NCBI GenBank assembly: GCA_002690445.1
Contig: NZER01000235.1
Location: forward strand, 1-28,130
DNA: 28,130 nt
Source of the DNA: Candidatus Pacearchaeota archaeon
Lineage (GTDB): Archaea; Nanoarchaeota; Nanoarchaeia; Pacearchaeales; GW2011-AR1
Direction: 5' to 3'
Made by a program: the position numbers and the translations under genes. The notes below the pieces were generated by a model. That model worked only from the letters and a program-made list of their open reading frames with translations. It searched no databases and was not told where the DNA came from. This document shows positions 21,474 to 28,130 of this stretch, in pieces. Each line of letters begins with the position of its first letter. Position 1 is the stretch's first letter.

Positions 21474-21540
21474 CCTTTCTACTTTTGCCATTTTAGAGTA
21501 GTTTTAGCCATTTTCAGAAAAAAATAATAAAACAATGAAA

Positions 21541-21561
21541 AATGGCTCCGACGGGATTTGA
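21541..21561 (-). repeat. Truncated copy of the tRNA-Lys 3' end
   Basis: A perfect 21-bp copy of 21675-21695, i.e. the tRNA 3' end with part of the T arm plus two flanking bases. It lies 134 bp downstream of the intact tRNA end. The rest of the tRNA is absent, so this is not a second gene. It is the pattern left when an integrase recombines at a tRNA 3' end. Confidence 0.75.
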
Positions 21562-21676
21562 CTCACAATTCACTCTTGTGATAAAGATAAGATAGTCAAG
21601 AGCAAATTGTTCGCCCGCGACAGTCGCGTTTTCAAATCAGAACAGAAATACTATTTCACAAGCTCAATAGCATAAA

Positions 21677-21801
21677 TGGCTCCGACGGGATTTGAACCCG
21701 CGACACCTGGATTTCTTCTTCTCCTAAAAAAAGGAAAATCGATCGTCGCAAGCGGCGAACTTTAAAAGTCCAGTGCTCTAACCAGGCTGAGCTACGGAGC
21801 C
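21677..21801 (-). tRNA. tRNA-Lys (UUU) with intron
   Basis: A cloverleaf can be drawn: acceptor GGCTCCG/CGGAGCC with discriminator A, D stem GCTC/GAGC with loop AGCCTGGTTA, anticodon stem CTGGA/TCCAG, T stem GCGGG/CCCGT with loop TTCAAAT. The anticodon loop CTTTTAA gives anticodon TTT (Lys). A roughly 50-nt intron (21713-21762) interrupts it after base 37, the canonical archaeal position. CUUU of the loop can pair with GAAG near the intron 3' end, leaving two 3-nt bulges as in a bulge-helix-bulge. CCA is not encoded. TATA-like TTTTTAAA at 21825-21832 fits transcription from 21801. Confidence 0.9.
21713..21762 (-). other. tRNA-Lys intron
   Basis: About 50 nt inserted between tRNA positions 37 and 38. 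It begins AAGTTCGCCGC and ends GAGAAGAAGAA. Exact ends assume the canonical splice position. Confidence 0.75.
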
Positions 21802-21824
21802 TTAATCAAATCACACGAATTCAA

Positions 21825-21832
21825 TTTAAAAA
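21825..21832 (-). promoter_or_regulatory. TATA box of tRNA-Lys
   Basis: TTTTTAAA on the minus strand, centred about 27 bp before the tRNA 5' end. Confidence 0.6.
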
Positions 21833-21873
21833 CTTAATGTTACACTCACTATCTCTAATGAGCATAAAATTTC

Positions 21874-22047
21874 GGATTTTTGATTAATAAAAATCTAAAA
21901 TGTCGAAGACATTTTTAGGTGGGCGAATAAATTGCTTTTTTCCGAACATGTGAGGAAAACATGGAACATCTTCGATGTTGCTTTTGCTTACGTTCCGTCA
22001 GAGTGCAAAAGTGATTTATAAGTTGGGAGGGACTTAATCAAAAATCC
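21874..22047. repeat. Palindromic G-rich intergenic element (F)
   Basis: Perfect 14-bp terminal inverted repeats GGATTTTTGATTAA (21874-21887) and TTAATCAAAAATCC (22034-22047). Inside are AAAATGTC-GAA-GACATTTT (21897-21915), GGTGGG (21918-21923), AACATC-TTC-GATGTT (21965-21979), a CTTTTGC/GCAAAAG pair and GGGAGGG (22025-22031). It fills most of the 348-bp gap between tRNA-Lys and the thymidylate synthase gene, where I see no gene. Confidence 0.75.
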
Positions 22048-22088
22048 ATTTCTATCAAAGATACTTACACTCCTAAAACATATCCTCC

Positions 22089-22108
22089 ATCACAATAATT
22101 CTTATAAA
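22089..22108 (+). promoter_or_regulatory. Promoter of the thymidylate synthase gene, ATCACAATAAT type
   Basis: ATCACAATAATT followed by CTTATAAA. The same block lies before the genes starting at 4795 and 5094. The TATA is about 45 bp before ATG 22150, so a leader of about 20 nt is expected. Confidence 0.6.
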
Positions 22109-22149
22109 CCAAAACAAACATATCAAAATATTAAAAAAGAGAAAGTCAA

Positions 22150-23004
22150 ATGAAATCTATTCACATTGTAGAACACAGACTACCAGAAGCATGGGAAAAC
22201 GCTGTACTAGCAACATGGGAGCAAGGAGAAAAATTTCCAACAGAATATGACAAACCCGGAGACCCAAACAGCAAAGATGTCGCAGCCATGATTCATGTCA
22301 AACACCCTTTTGAAGAACCCCGCATCCATCGCGCATTCCCCGGAGGTTTAGACGATTTAGAAAAATACCGTCAGGAAGTTCTCTTCGGTGTCCACGATCA
22401 CTGGGTTGATCCAGCTGCAGGAAAATGGGAATACACCTACCACCAACGATTATTTAAATACGATGTTCCCGGACAACCCCCTATCGACCAAATTGCCGGA
22501 CTTATTGAAAAATTAAAACAAGCACCTCACACAAGAAGAGCTCAAGCAGTAACATGGCAGGCTTGGAACGACATAGGCATTAGCGATCCTGCATGCCTGC
22601 AAAGAATGTGGTTTCGGATTTCTGATAAAAAATTACACATGAACATTCACATCCGCTCCAACGACGCACTCAAAGCAGGATTCATGAACATGTATGCATT
22701 TACAGAACTGCAAAAAATGGTTGCAAAAGAAGTAGGAGTTGAACCAGGCGAATATATTCACATAGCTGACTCATTCCACATTTACGGAGCTTATTTTGAT
22801 GAATTTCGCGGATTTCTAGAACTTACAGGAAAAAGAGAAAACTGGGAAGATAAAACTTGGACAACAGATTATGCCCAGGAATTTCTAGATGACGGACGCA
22901 TCACACTATTAAAAGAACCAGATCTTCCCTCAGATCAAAGAATAAGAATTTTCCAGGAATTACCTCAAGAACTACAAGCACAACACTCAAAACTAGCTAC
23001 TTAA
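22150..23004 (+). CDS. thyA: Thymidylate synthase family protein (ThyA-like), 284 aa
   Basis: Probably methylates dUMP to dTMP. ThyA landmarks are present in order: R129-R130 (phosphate binding, HTRRAQAVTWQAW), the candidate nucleophile C149 (SDPACLQRMWFRI), RSND (169-172), the GFMN Asn180 and HIY (210-212). The sequence is divergent from bacterial ThyA; a nucleotide hydroxymethylase of the same fold cannot be excluded. It is the only plus-strand gene in the dNTP region and converges on the dCMP deaminase gene with a 10-bp gap. dCMP deaminase would supply its dUMP substrate. Confidence 0.82.
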   Translation: MKSIHIVEHRLPEAWENAVLATWEQGEKFPTEYDKPGDPNSKDVAAMIHVKHPFEEPRIHRAFPGGLDDLEKYRQEVLFGVHDHWVDPAAGKWEYTYHQRLFKYDVPGQPPIDQIAGLIEKLKQAPHTRRAQAVTWQAWNDIGISDPACLQRMWFRISDKKLHMNIHIRSNDALKAGFMNMYAFTELQKMVAKEVGVEPGEYIHIADSFHIYGAYFDEFRGFLELTGKRENWEDKTWTTDYAQEFLDDGRITLLKEPDLPSDQRIRIFQELPQELQAQHSKLAT

Positions 23005-23014
23005 ACAACCCTAC

Positions 23015-24049
23015 TCAATACTTCTCCACTTCATCATCCAAAACCACTAATTTAACCCCAACCTCTTCCAGCATTTCACGAGACTCCTGAGCTGCATGAT
23101 ATTTCTTAGCACAAACTATTCTTTTTATTCCCGCACTAATCAAAAGCTTTGTACAATCTAAACAAGGCTCCATATTGCAATAAAGAGTCGCCCCGCCAAT
23201 ACTAATCCCATTTTTAGCTGCCTGAGCAATTGCATTTGCTTCAGAATGAACAGTTCTAATACAGTGTTGAGTAACACTGCCATCCTCATGTATAGTCTTC
23301 TTAAACCAATGCCCAATCTCATCACAATGAGCCATACCAGGTGGAGAACCAACATAACCTGTAGTCAATATTCTTTTATCCTTAACAATAACACAACCAC
23401 TTCTGCCTCGACTGCATGTTCCCCTATCTCCCACAACCCTAACTAGATTCATAAAATACTCATCCCACGTAGGCCTAACAAAAGAAGCAGCATTCCTAAT
23501 CTTAGGCAGAAGATCTTCTATCTTTTCAAAAAAATCTTCTCTAGAAGAATCATTAAAAAATTCAAACTGCGCCATCTGAATACACTCCCCCACCCTCTGG
23601 CCACTATCTGACTGAGATTTCATTTCTTTTTTTTCTGATTCAGCAAATTCCTCAAAAGTCTTTTTATGCTCCCCCTCTCTCAATCTCTCAGTCATTCTCT
23701 TAAATCTCACTTCAATTGGAGCTCGAATACTCACCAAAATAAAATCCCCTGAATGAACAAGCTCTTTTATTTCCAACGGATTCCTAATACTAGTTATTAC
23801 ATAATCATCCCCATAATTCATAGAAGCAATAGCCATCTTAGCAAGAACATTATTCCCTTCTTTCTCTCTCAACTCATTACCCAACTTTTGCAAACTCTCT
23901 CTAGTAGGTTCAATCCCCCTCCTTTTTGCTTCACTTCTAATAATATCTGACAATGAAATATGCTTAAAACCTTTTTTTTCAACCAAGTATTCTGCAAACA
24001 TATCCTTACCAGAACAAAATTCTCCTGTAACTCCTATTTTAATTCCCAT
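23015..24049 (-). CDS. dCMP deaminase with N-terminal nucleoside-kinase-like P-loop domain, 344 aa
   Basis: The C-terminal domain (about 190-344) deaminates dCMP to dUMP. Its zinc motif is H268-S-E270 (HSEANAIAQ) with C296 and C299 (CNMEPCLDC), and TCSRGRSGCVIV is the deaminase substrate strand. The N-terminal 180 residues are a P-loop fold: GVTGEFCSGKD (about 6-16), LSDIIRSEAKRRG and ITSIRNP, then VSIRAPIEVRFKRM, which looks like a lid. This resembles dephospho-CoA or dNMP kinases. From memory, yeast Dcd1 has a comparable two-part layout. TTATAATA at 24072-24079 lies about 27 bp upstream. The gene follows nrdJ by 52 bp with its own TATA box. Confidence 0.88.
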   Translation of the reverse strand: MGIKIGVTGEFCSGKDMFAEYLVEKKGFKHISLSDIIRSEAKRRGIEPTRESLQKLGNELREKEGNNVLAKMAIASMNYGDDYVITSIRNPLEIKELVHSGDFILVSIRAPIEVRFKRMTERLREGEHKKTFEEFAESEKKEMKSQSDSGQRVGECIQMAQFEFFNDSSREDFFEKIEDLLPKIRNAASFVRPTWDEYFMNLVRVVGDRGTCSRGRSGCVIVKDKRILTTGYVGSPPGMAHCDEIGHWFKKTIHEDGSVTQHCIRTVHSEANAIAQAAKNGISIGGATLYCNMEPCLDCTKLLISAGIKRIVCAKKYHAAQESREMLEEVGVKLVVLDDEVEKY

Positions 24050-24071
24050 AATAAAATCCTATTATCCACAC

Positions 24072-24079
24072 TTATAATA
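24072..24079 (-). promoter_or_regulatory. TATA box of the dCMP deaminase gene
   Basis: TATTATAA on the minus strand, centred about 27 bp before ATG 24049; leaderless. Confidence 0.55.
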
Positions 24080-24101
24080 TTTATTATAATAGAGTATATA
24101 A

Positions 24102-27100
24102 TTAAATACACTCCGGACATAGTTTCTCTGGAATGCCAGACCCAGAAATAACTTTAACAGCCCTCCTACCTCCAAATATAGACGGCCTCTCATCAACCAT
24201 AGCATCCCCAACATCCAAAAATCCTTTAGCTGCAATTATTGTTTTCAAACTTAGTTCGCCACTGTGATACACATCCATTCTTTCCTGAATCTGATCATCA
24301 TCTATATGCTCGCCGCCACCTGTCAAAAACCTCACAACATATAATGATTTCAATAAACTATTTGTAAGAGTACTTGCTTCCACAGTATGTCTAAGAAAAT
24401 TATCTCCTGCAGGTGCAACAGCTACATCAGTAATCCTCCCTGGAAGAACGCCCTGACTACTCATCTTTTCCGCCTCCTCAATTATCTCCCCTAATGGCTT
24501 TCCACCTTTAAGATCTCTTGAAAGAGCAATATTCCTATGGCCTGCAGTTGATATTAAATTCGGATCAGCTACTGGAAAATTCTGAAAAACTCCAGTAACT
24601 CTATCATGCACAGGATTATAAGCTACAGTTGTAAAACACCTATCTGGCTGAAAATCCACATCTGTAACTTCATGCATTGGCCTTCCCTTCTGTTCTGGTC
24701 TTGGAAAAGGTAGTTCAATTGTAAAAGATCTTTGCAAAAGAGGCCTTCTGATCTTTTTCTTTTCTTCTTTGACCTCACTTCCCCTCTCTGTCTTATTAAC
24801 TATCTGATATTCTCTGCTGCGGTCCACATAAGCAGTAATCCCCTTTCCTCCCATCCTCCACATTCTCTCAGTAGCTAACCAAACATCCCCAGGAACTGCA
24901 CTAGATGGAAGAGTCACTGTCTTACTAATCGCACTATCACACCGTTCTTGAAAAGTCGCAGCAATTGTAGCATGCTGATCAGGACTTATCTCATAAATAT
25001 CCCCCTCCCCGCCCGCAGAAGTAACTAAAACATCTCTTACATCATCTGGAATAGATTCCAAAAGAGGTTTCGATTCTGCAGGAGTATTAGAATAAACAAA
25101 AACCCCTCCCTCATTCTTCCTAATAGCATCTATCAATTCCTTAGAATATATACCCTCTCTCTTAAACAAAGCAACTGCTGCCGAAGAAACACCTTCAAGC
25201 TTAGTGTTAAGAATATGCGAAACATCAACAACAGAATGTGGGGCTTCAATACCAGAACTAATATAAAGATTATCCACCTCCAACCCGAGGTCTTTCTCTC
25301 CACAAGTTCTCCTAATTGTTCCTGTCGGAGCCTGAGTAGTCATTGCAGCATTTCTTACTTCCCTACCATAAGCCATAACCCTCTCCCTATTAACAACATC
25401 AGGACTAGCTAACTTTCTTTCTCCACGATGCATATCTACAATAGTCTTTGGATTTGACATAAACCACTTGTATAATTCTGAATCAGGATTATGAAAACTA
25501 TCTTCCCAAGCAGGAAATACTCCCCTCTCCTCTGCCAGCTTCTGTGAAGCTTCTCTTGCCTTATCATGAAGACGCTCAGCAAGAGCCCCTGCAAACTCTA
25601 CAGACTCATCACCCCCATACTGCAATTTCATCAAAACCATAGTATCCCATACTCCCATAAGCCCTAAACCAATATTCCTTGTTTTTCTTACTTGTTCATC
25701 AATTTTTTGCGAAGGAAAATCACTTCTATCAATAACATTATCTAGAAATCTCACTCCATCTTCAACAGTCTCATCAAAAGCATCCCAATCATAAGACATA
25801 ACACCTACCTTCCCATCTCGCCTATCTTCAACCTTAGTAAACTTGCACTTCATCACCTTTTTCTCCAAGTCAGAACTAGCAGCTTCCCTACTCTCATAAA
25901 CCCCATATCTAACAAACTTCCCACTATTTATCGAACCTAAATCACAAGCTCCATTTGCTGGTAAAGGTTGTTCACCACAAGGATTTGGTGCCTCAATTTC
26001 TCCATCTAATAAAAGTGGATTCATTTCATTCATCCTATCCAAAAAAACAATACCTGGCTCTCCACCAGTATAATTTTCTTGTGAAAAAATATCTCGAACC
26101 CTCCCCCCATCAATATATACTACATCATTCATAACTATCCCAATTCGCTTCCCATCATAAGCATTCACAACATTAGATCCATCTTCATCCAAATATAAGC
26201 TAGGCAAAGGCACCTGCGCAAAAGGAGAATTTTTATTTTTCATTTGAAGCGCCTCAAACTGCTTTCTCGTCGCAAGATCCTGCTTCCTAACTAGCTCTGG
26301 ATTCTCAACACCAAACTTCTCCTCTAGAACTTTCCGATGCTTAGCTCTCAAAGGGTTATACAAAGTATAATACCCCCCCTCAGATAAAGCTTGCATAACT
26401 TCATCAGTAGCCGCAACACTGAGATTAAAATTTTTCACCTTAAATTCATCATCTTTTGAACCCCTATGTTTTGCATAGAGCTGATCTAAGAAATCCATAT
26501 GGTCCAATCTTTGGATGCCCATATTTGCCCCCCTTCTTGTATTTCCCTGTTTCACTGCCTCTGTCGACGCATTAAAGAAATTAGTTAAAAAAGATTCATA
26601 CCCTGAAGAAGTACCCCGTCCACCACTCCAATCCATGCAATTCATACCATCAACATAAGAATTATATCCAATTAAAGATCCCTTAGGTCTAATTCTAGAA
26701 AAAGCAAATCCAGTTCCACCCCCCCACTTATGAACATGTTGTTGAGTTAACCAAGCCTCACATAAACCATCATTAAGCTCTGTTGTAGATTTTCCAAAAG
26801 TATCTGCAACAGGAATAACAAAACATGCAGAACCAAGTTGATTGCCCACCCCATAAAGAGCTCCATTAGCAGGATCATGTCCTTCTGGAACAACCCATCT
26901 ACCAAAATTAATATTCGCAGGAGTATTAACTCTAAAACGATTATCAACATACATTTCCAAATTTCTTCTAGCCCTGGACTTAACATGCTCAATCTTTTCT
27001 TTACGGGGCATTTCGTCAGGCATGTAATTCATATCAGCACTAGCAACATCTAAACACACAGCAACCATCCTTTGAGCAACACTTTCCGGTGTCCTATCTT

Positions 27101-27233
27101 CAAGACATTTATTATATACCTCCCCCCAAACAAACCGAGCATTAGAGCTCATATTTATCCTACCCCCATACTCTGCAACAAGTTCACTACGAAGCCCAGA
27201 AAAATCACTATAATCCAACAAAGCATCAACCAT
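24102..27233 (-). CDS. nrdJ: Class II (adenosylcobalamin-dependent) ribonucleotide reductase
   Basis: Reduces ribonucleotides to deoxyribonucleotides. Class II features: C137 (LGSACFVIP) and C430 as the redox pair, the NPCGE motif with radical-bearing C419 and E421, then [12 protein letters not shown] and the [14 protein letters not shown] region. A C-terminal CPEC pair (C1039, C1042) sits at the very end. There is no N-terminal ATP-cone; one is present in the neighbouring NrdR instead. At 1043 aa it is long, with an insert after TGTIRRTCG ([14 protein letters not shown]). ATG 27233 overlaps the nrdR stop (TGATG). An upstream TTG would add one residue. Confidence 0.9.
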   Translation of the reverse strand: MVDALLDYSDFSGLRSELVAEYGGRINMSSNARFVWGEVYNKCLEDRTPESVAQRMVAVCLDVASADMNYMPDEMPRKEKIEHVKSRARRNLEMYVDNRFRVNTPANINFGRWVVPEGHDPANGALYGVGNQLGSACFVIPVADTFGKSTTELNDGLCEAWLTQQHVHKWGGGTGFAFSRIRPKGSLIGYNSYVDGMNCMDWSGGRGTSSGYESFLTNFFNASTEAVKQGNTRRGANMGIQRLDHMDFLDQLYAKHRGSKDDEFKVKNFNLSVAATDEVMQALSEGGYYTLYNPLRAKHRKVLEEKFGVENPELVRKQDLATRKQFEALQMKNKNSPFAQVPLPSLYLDEDGSNVVNAYDGKRIGIVMNDVVYIDGGRVRDIFSQENYTGGEPGIVFLDRMNEMNPLLLDGEIEAPNPCGEQPLPANGACDLGSINSGKFVRYGVYESREAASSDLEKKVMKCKFTKVEDRRDGKVGVMSYDWDAFDETVEDGVRFLDNVIDRSDFPSQKIDEQVRKTRNIGLGLMGVWDTMVLMKLQYGGDESVEFAGALAERLHDKAREASQKLAEERGVFPAWEDSFHNPDSELYKWFMSNPKTIVDMHRGERKLASPDVVNRERVMAYGREVRNAAMTTQAPTGTIRRTCGEKDLGLEVDNLYISSGIEAPHSVVDVSHILNTKLEGVSSAAVALFKREGIYSKELIDAIRKNEGGVFVYSNTPAESKPLLESIPDDVRDVLVTSAGGEGDIYEISPDQHATIAATFQERCDSAISKTVTLPSSAVPGDVWLATERMWRMGGKGITAYVDRSREYQIVNKTERGSEVKEEKKKIRRPLLQRSFTIELPFPRPEQKGRPMHEVTDVDFQPDRCFTTVAYNPVHDRVTGVFQNFPVADPNLISTAGHRNIALSRDLKGGKPLGEIIEEAEKMSSQGVLPGRITDVAVAPAGDNFLRHTVEASTLTNSLLKSLYVVRFLTGGGEHIDDDQIQERMDVYHSGELSLKTIIAAKGFLDVGDAMVDERPSIFGGRRAVKVISGSGIPEKLCPECI

Positions 27234-27673
27234 CAACCCAACCCCCGCAGCTCTTTTTTAAAATCATCAATATCAGCAAACTCCCGATAAACCGAAGCAA
27301 ACCGAACATACGCCACCTTATCCACCTTCTTCAACTCTGCCATCACAACCTCTCCCACTTTTTCTGATTTAATCTCCTTGCCCTTAGCCAACTTATGAAT
27401 CCTCGCCTCAATATTGCTCACAATACTATCTATTTTCTCAGAACTCACAGGCCTCTTCTCCAACGCTTTCTCCACCCCGGCCTTCAACTTATCTCTATCA
27501 AACTTCTCCCGCCCCCCATCTTTTTTCACAACACTCAAATCAAACTCAACCCTCTCATAAGTTGTAAATCTTTTCCCGCACTTCAAACACTCCCGCCGCC
27601 GCCTCGTAAGAGAATTACTATCCCGTTTATCAATCACCTTCGTTTCCACACTATTGCAATAAGGGCATATCAT
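27233..27673 (-). CDS. nrdR: NrdR transcriptional repressor of ribonucleotide reductase genes
   Basis: NrdR has a zinc ribbon (C3, C6, C29, C32: MICPYCNS and RRECLKCGKRFTTYE) and an ATP-cone (about 46-136: VVKKDGGREKFDRDKLKAGV, AYVRFASVYREFADID) that senses ATP/dATP. It is common in bacteria and uncommon in archaea. The frame extends to 27718, but ATG 27673 gives the canonical NrdR N-terminus. Two NrdR-box-like palindromes lie just upstream (27683-27698 and 27715-27730), suggesting autoregulation of the nrdR-nrdJ unit. Confidence 0.92.
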   Translation of the reverse strand: MICPYCNSVETKVIDKRDSNSLTRRRRECLKCGKRFTTYERVEFDLSVVKKDGGREKFDRDKLKAGVEKALEKRPVSSEKIDSIVSNIEARIHKLAKGKEIKSEKVGEVVMAELKKVDKVAYVRFASVYREFADIDDFKKELRGLG

Positions 27674-27682
27674 GATATTTAA

Positions 27683-27698
27683 ACACAACATATTGTGT
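27683..27698. promoter_or_regulatory. NrdR-box-like palindrome 1
   Basis: ACACAACATATTGTGT: six-base arms ACACAA/TTGTGT around CATA, close to the bacterial NrdR-box consensus (ACAC, AT-rich centre, GTGT). It lies 10 bp before the nrdR ATG. Confidence 0.7.
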
Positions 27699-27714
27699 AT
27701 CCTAACTCTTTTTA

Positions 27715-27730
27715 CCACAACTTGTTGCGT
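27715..27730. promoter_or_regulatory. NrdR-box-like palindrome 2
   Basis: CCACAACTTGTTGCGT matches box 1 at 12 of 16 positions. It is offset from box 1 by exactly 32 bp, about three helical turns, the spacing known for tandem NrdR boxes. Confidence 0.6.
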
Positions 27731-27755
27731 AACAAAGAAATATAGAAAAAAGACC

Positions 27756-27776
27756 TATTTAAACATTTCTATACTC
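27756..27776 (-). promoter_or_regulatory. Likely promoter of nrdR-nrdJ, GAGTATA type
   Basis: The minus strand reads GAGTATAGAAATG, then TTTAAATA. The predicted transcript start is near 27733, placing both NrdR-box-like sites within the first 50 nt of the transcript. It matches 11249-11269 at 18 of 21 positions. Confidence 0.55.
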
Positions 27777-27782
27777 AACCAC

Positions 27783-28130
27783 CTACTTCAATTCCTGAAA
27801 AATCTGGCACGCATTACAAACTTCAGCAACATTACTGCACGGCTCCCCGCAAATCTGGCACTTTCTCAACTCCCGCCCATACCCCCGCCTCAACCCCGGA
27901 ACTAACTTTTGAAACCCCTCAACAATTTTCATCTTCTCCTTATCAGAAATCTTACTCATCCACTCCCGCGTCTCAACCCTATAAGTCCCAAAGGCACACG
28001 GACATTTTTCATAATTAATTTTAAATTTTCTCTTTTTTGCATATTTCCGTATCTCACCTTCCGGAACAAAAAACAAAGGTTTAACTCGCTGGACAAAACC
28101 ACCCTCGCCCCGCCCCCCCGCCCCCAAACC
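27783..28130 (-). CDS. TtuA/Ncs6-family tRNA thiolation protein, C-terminal part
   Basis: The frame is open to the right edge, so the ATP-pyrophosphatase domain is missing from view. The visible part has RVKPLFFVPEGEIRKYAKKR, CPCAF and a C-terminal zinc ribbon CQICGEP...CNAC, typical of the TtuA/Ncs6/TtcA-type enzymes that put sulfur on tRNA uridines. Which position is modified cannot be told. Near the edge the coding strand is a run of G-rich codons (GGAGGRGEGG), an unusual Gly-rich segment. Confidence 0.8.
   Translation of the reverse strand, partial: GLGAGGRGEGGFVQRVKPLFFVPEGEIRKYAKKRKFKINYEKCPCAFGTYRVETREWMSKISDKEKMKIVEGFQKLVPGLRRGYGRELRKCQICGEPCSNVAEVCNACQIFQELK

Noticed and set aside
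21541..21640. Second tRNA gene
   Set aside because: Only the 3' end and part of the T arm are present; no acceptor 5' strand, D arm or anticodon arm can be found.
27673..27718. Longer NrdR starting at 27718
   Set aside because: It would add 15 residues before the canonical zinc-ribbon start and place coding sequence across the NrdR-box-like palindromes.
1..28130. CRISPR array or cas genes
   Set aside because: No regularly spaced direct repeats with unique spacers and no Cas-like protein were seen; the repeated units found are inverted repeats or gene-end copies.
1..28130. Complete insertion sequence or integrase gene
   Set aside because: No frame resembles a transposase or recombinase, so any mobility of the cassettes or palindromic elements would need an enzyme encoded elsewhere.

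Overview
The window is an AT-rich archaeal chromosome segment. The evidence is an archaeal DnaG primase, aEF-1A, aEF-2, an archaeal NusA-like KH protein, RpoH/RpoB/RpoA, uS12, uS7 and eL30. There is also an intron-containing tRNA-Lys and TATA boxes centred about 25-26 bp upstream of most start codons. Compact genes, an unsplit RpoA, many short unrecognised proteins and a bacterial-type NrdR make a DPANN-type lineage (Woesearchaeota/Pacearchaeota-like) my best guess; this is inference. Most genes lie on the minus strand. First genes of transcription units look leaderless, while internal genes are reached through Shine-Dalgarno sequences or stop-start overlaps.

Layout from left to right. 1-1827: start of an endonuclease IV-like gene and three unrecognised genes. 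2042-3199: dnaG with an odd leader. 3575-3790: two tiny, very acidic plus-strand ORFs. 3861-5094: small unrecognised genes. 5225-6511: aEF-1A. 6641-7673: two toxin-antitoxin pairs, RelE with a small antitoxin and HicA with HicB, each arranged tail to tail. 7765-9936: aEF-2. 10158-10739: VapBC. 10814-11589: two unrecognised genes. 11620-21416 (read right to left): the RNA polymerase/str cluster rpoH-rpoB-(two small genes)-rpoA-rpl30e-nusA-rps12-(small gene)-rps7. 21677-21801: tRNA-Lys(UUU) with an intron. 22150-27673: deoxynucleotide supply (thymidylate synthase, dCMP deaminase fusion, class II ribonucleotide reductase and its regulator NrdR). Right edge: the C-terminal part of a TtuA/Ncs6-type tRNA thiolase.

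The most striking signal is between 7122 and 7790. The last codons of aEF-2 (K-G-L-A-E-N-Q-stop) recur three more times downstream as degenerate copies that still read K-G-(G)-L-A/V-E-N-Q-stop or G-E-N-Q-stop. These copies bracket the HicA/HicB pair and border the RelE pair. Each antitoxin TATA box lies exactly one base beyond a copied stop codon. This looks like toxin-antitoxin cassettes accreted at the 3' end of the aEF-2 gene. A related scar, a perfect 21-bp copy of the tRNA-Lys 3' end, lies 134 bp downstream of that tRNA.

A second theme is a set of intergenic palindromic elements with unrelated terminal inverted repeats but a shared plan: GGG-N-GGG tracts, usually with mini-hairpins looped by C(GAA)G. 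A hairpin of the same kind lies in the coding sequence of the RpoA C-terminal tail. Further signals are a tandem pair of NrdR-box-like palindromes before nrdR, three sets of near-identical promoters, and small genes stitched into the polymerase and str operons by a repeated TAAGATG junction.
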